Source: Robertmurraya sp. FSL R5-0851
GTDB taxonomy: Bacteria; Bacillota; Bacilli; Bacillales; Cytobacillaceae
Reading direction: 5' to 3'
Assembly: GCF_038002965.1 (NCBI RefSeq)
Contig: NZ_JBBOOE010000001.1
Span: forward strand, 4,445,001-4,509,000
DNA: 64,000 nucleotides
Positions 62,275 to 64,000 of this stretch are shown here, one piece after another. Made by a program: the position numbers and the translations under genes. Position 1 is the stretch's first letter. Every line of letters starts with the position of its first letter. The notes beneath the pieces are model-generated. The model was given only the letters and a program-made list of their open reading frames with translations, made no database searches and had not been told where the DNA came from.

Positions 62275-62657
62275 GTCAAACCACTCCTTTTACAATATCT
62301 TACTCCCTATTTTAGAGATTCATAGATTTTATGAAACTGCTTACATTGACTAGTAGGGTGGAAAATATTGACCTGACCAGGTGTAGAAGAAATTAGATTA
62401 CTATCAAATATATATATTCTGCTTCATGGGGACTTAGAAACTCTTTTGGTTACCGCTAGACTAGTTTCCCTGCTTCCACGGGAACTCAACTACCCTTTCA
62501 CTTACCGTTAACCCCTTTTTCCTCCCTCCATGGGCACTCAACTACACTTTCAGTGACCATCAAACCCTATTTTCCTCATAAACAGGCACTGACACCCCCG
62601 CCAACTCGGCCTCTTCTATTTAAAAAAGAGACCACCAAAGGTAGTCTCCCAACAACT
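62275..62657. other. Gap with degenerate 51-52 bp tandem repeats
   Basis: From about 62415 to 62595, four diverged units of 51-52 bp recur (landmarks CATGGGGACT, CACGGGAACTCAACTAC, CATGGGCACTCAACTAC and ACAGGCACTGAC at about 62427, 62478, 62530 and 62582). The remaining bases upstream of thuA should hold its promoter, which I cannot place. Confidence 0.55.
62628..62648 (-). terminator. Terminator of the response-regulator gene
   Basis: GAGACCACC (62628-62636) pairs with GGTAGTCTC (62640-62648) with one G-T pair; on the minus strand six T follow. Confidence 0.82.
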
Positions 62658-64000
62658 CTATTTCTTCACATCCAAACTACCCCGATACTCATTCGGCGTA
62701 ATCCCCACAACCTTCTTAAACACCTTACGAAAATACTTATCATCCTGATAGCCAATCATATTCGCAATTTCATAAATTTTCAGCTGGCTATTTTTCAACA
62801 ATGATTTTGCCTTTTTCATTCGAATGTTCACAATGTAATCAGAGATATTCACGTTAAATTCCTGCTTGAACTTTCTTGAAATATACTCCCGGCTAATGTA
62901 AAAATGCTCAGAGATCTCTTGTAGCTTCACGTCGCGATCGAAGTTTGCCTGCAAATATGCTTCGATATCTTCAATAATATTGCTTGTCTTTCTACTAGCC
63001 TGTTTCTTCAGCTTCCTCAAAAACAAACTGATCTCGCGCCTTTTCGCAGCCACATACTCATCCAGCATGAAGTTCCCATCTTCATCAAAGAACGAATCCA
63101 CTCGCCCTTCGACATCTTCAGACACCTTCACCTCAAGCTTTTTGGCCTTATACGAGCGATTGCTCAACAGCAAGTACTCATTTTCAAACTGCAATACTTG
63201 TCTAACCGATAAGTAATCATTTTCAGTAAAATCGGCCCGCACCTGCTCAATAACCTCATCGAATGCTTCAATTTCTCCTGCTTGCATCGCTAGGTCTATG
63301 CTTGAGGTGTAGTCCATGAGGCTCTTCAACGGTTTGTCCGGCATCATATATTCCACATACACTTTGCATGCTTTCGGCTCCAATAGATTTCTGCCCACGA
63401 GTACTTTCCTCGCTTCTCGGTACGATTCCATTAGCTGTGCGCTTTCACCGACCATTTTTCCTAACGCCATCGGACAAGCGATATTCATGGCCGCTTGCAG
63501 AGATTCATAAATGCCAGCAAGAATGTCCCCGACCTCATCAAACCGGTCCCAAAAGATGATCACAACCTCACCTTTGTTGGATAAATATCGAAACCCGATT
63601 CCGCATTCTTTTTCTAGTAAAATCTCGTTCACCACATTTAGTACTGTAAAATAGGCTAAATCACGATCTCCACTAAAGGCTTCAATCGTACTTCGGTTCA
63701 CCCGAATGATCCCCACCGTGTAGCTTCGAGATGACTGAAACCCTAATTCCTCAAACAGACCCTCGTCTACACCTTCATCACTATTCATGAGCTGCGTCAA
63801 CTTTCGGTCGCGGTAGACAGGCTTCATCATGTTCATCAACTGTCCGCTAGTCTCTTCTTTTTTCCGCTCCTCTTCTTCCTCTTTCCATTCGTTCACAGCC
63901 GTTTCTAGCGTTTGATTCAATATCTCCGGATCAACCGGCTTCAGCAAATAATCCGTGCTTCCGAAGTGAATAGCTTTTCTCATATAATGATAGTCATCGT
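62658..64000 (-). CDS. Response regulator with AraC-type DNA-binding domain (YesN-like, partial)
   Basis: The frame continues past the right edge (DDYHYMRKAIHFGSTDYLLKPV), so the ATG at 63983 is internal. What is visible is the end of the receiver domain, with the conserved Lys-Pro of LLKPVD; a long helical middle; and a C-terminal AraC domain with two helix-turn-helices (LQEISEHFYISREYISRKFK and IYEIANMIGYQDDKYFRKVF). YesN-type regulators pair with YesM-type histidine kinases and usually switch on a nearby sugar operon. The ThuA operon lies directly downstream in the same orientation and is a likely target. The kinase is not in the window. Confidence 0.9.
   Translation of the reverse strand, partial: DDYHYMRKAIHFGSTDYLLKPVDPEILNQTLETAVNEWKEEEEERKKEETSGQLMNMMKPVYRDRKLTQLMNSDEGVDEGLFEELGFQSSRSYTVGIIRVNRSTIEAFSGDRDLAYFTVLNVVNEILLEKECGIGFRYLSNKGEVVIIFWDRFDEVGDILAGIYESLQAAMNIACPMALGKMVGESAQLMESYREARKVLVGRNLLEPKACKVYVEYMMPDKPLKSLMDYTSSIDLAMQAGEIEAFDEVIEQVRADFTENDYLSVRQVLQFENEYLLLSNRSYKAKKLEVKVSEDVEGRVDSFFDEDGNFMLDEYVAAKRREISLFLRKLKKQASRKTSNIIEDIEAYLQANFDRDVKLQEISEHFYISREYISRKFKQEFNVNISDYIVNIRMKKAKSLLKNSQLKIYEIANMIGYQDDKYFRKVFKKVVGITPNEYRGSLDVKK

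Overview
The window reads as an AT-rich Bacillaceae (Firmicutes) chromosome. Support comes from strong AGGAGG-type ribosome sites, TTG and GTG starts, and typical Bacillus genes: the xpaC-yaaN pair, a PbpC-like lipoprotein PBP, a YwqC-YwqD-YwqE tyrosine phosphorelay, a class D sortase with an LPNTA substrate, CWB2 repeats, and AraC-type response regulators. No rRNA, tRNA or CRISPR array was seen.

Region 1 (1-1.95 kb) is an insertion-sequence edge (transposase N-terminus plus DUF6431-like partner) followed by two overlapping zinc-ribbon genes. The second ends in a peptide that closely mimics the C-terminal tip of single-stranded-DNA-binding protein. Region 2 (2.0-23.1 kb, minus strand) is an exopolysaccharide locus. 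Transcription runs from 23.1 kb leftwards: YwqC modulator, YwqD tyrosine kinase, YwqE phosphatase, PglF/EpsC dehydratase, then after a 4 kb interruption PglE aminotransferase, PglC phosphoglycosyltransferase, PglD acetyltransferase, four GT4 glycosyltransferases, Wzy polymerase, a GT2 enzyme, Wzx flippase and GalE. The PglF-E-D-C set predicts a diacetylbacillosamine-initiated repeat unit. The interruption (14.7-18.8 kb) holds rhuM, a small DUF6329-like gene, a lone prepilin and two clusters of a diverged ~225 bp AT-rich repeat. A second galE in the same orientation lies at 25.3-26.3 kb.

Region 3 (23.3-41.5 kb) is mostly envelope biology: SGNH hydrolase, LysM-NlpC/P60 hydrolase, a cupin-HD-GYP phosphodiesterase coupled to a small secreted protein, PbpC, two paralogous amidases, a YIP1/HlyD-type pair, xpaC-yaaN, a PH-domain protein, a CWB2 surface protein, a small lipoprotein and a class D sortase. 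Region 4 (41.6-50.2 kb) has a ROK sugar kinase and a 2436-residue amylopullulanase with two GH13 domains and an LPNTA anchor, so the adjacent sortase is its probable anchoring enzyme. Two near-identical palindromic operators lie upstream.

Region 5 (50.3-56.8 kb) has an orphan VbhA-like antitoxin, a CBS protein, a PTS EIIC behind a perfect cre site, and an overlapping three-gene unit: REP-associated tyrosine transposase (RAYT), ComM-like ATPase, DprA-like protein. Six copies of a palindromic ~60-105 bp element lie at gene 3' ends between 33 and 57 kb, two of them flanking this unit. Region 6 (56.8-64 kb) is a carbohydrate operon (ThuA, two Gfo/Idh/MocA oxidoreductases, TIM-barrel isomerase, GH13 alpha-glucosidase) beside a response regulator cut by the window end.

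The most promising unusual items are the zinc-ribbon protein with an SSB-like tail, the RAYT-ComM-DprA unit with its palindromic elements, the AT-rich repeats around rhuM, and the sortase whose membrane anchor appears to be out of frame.
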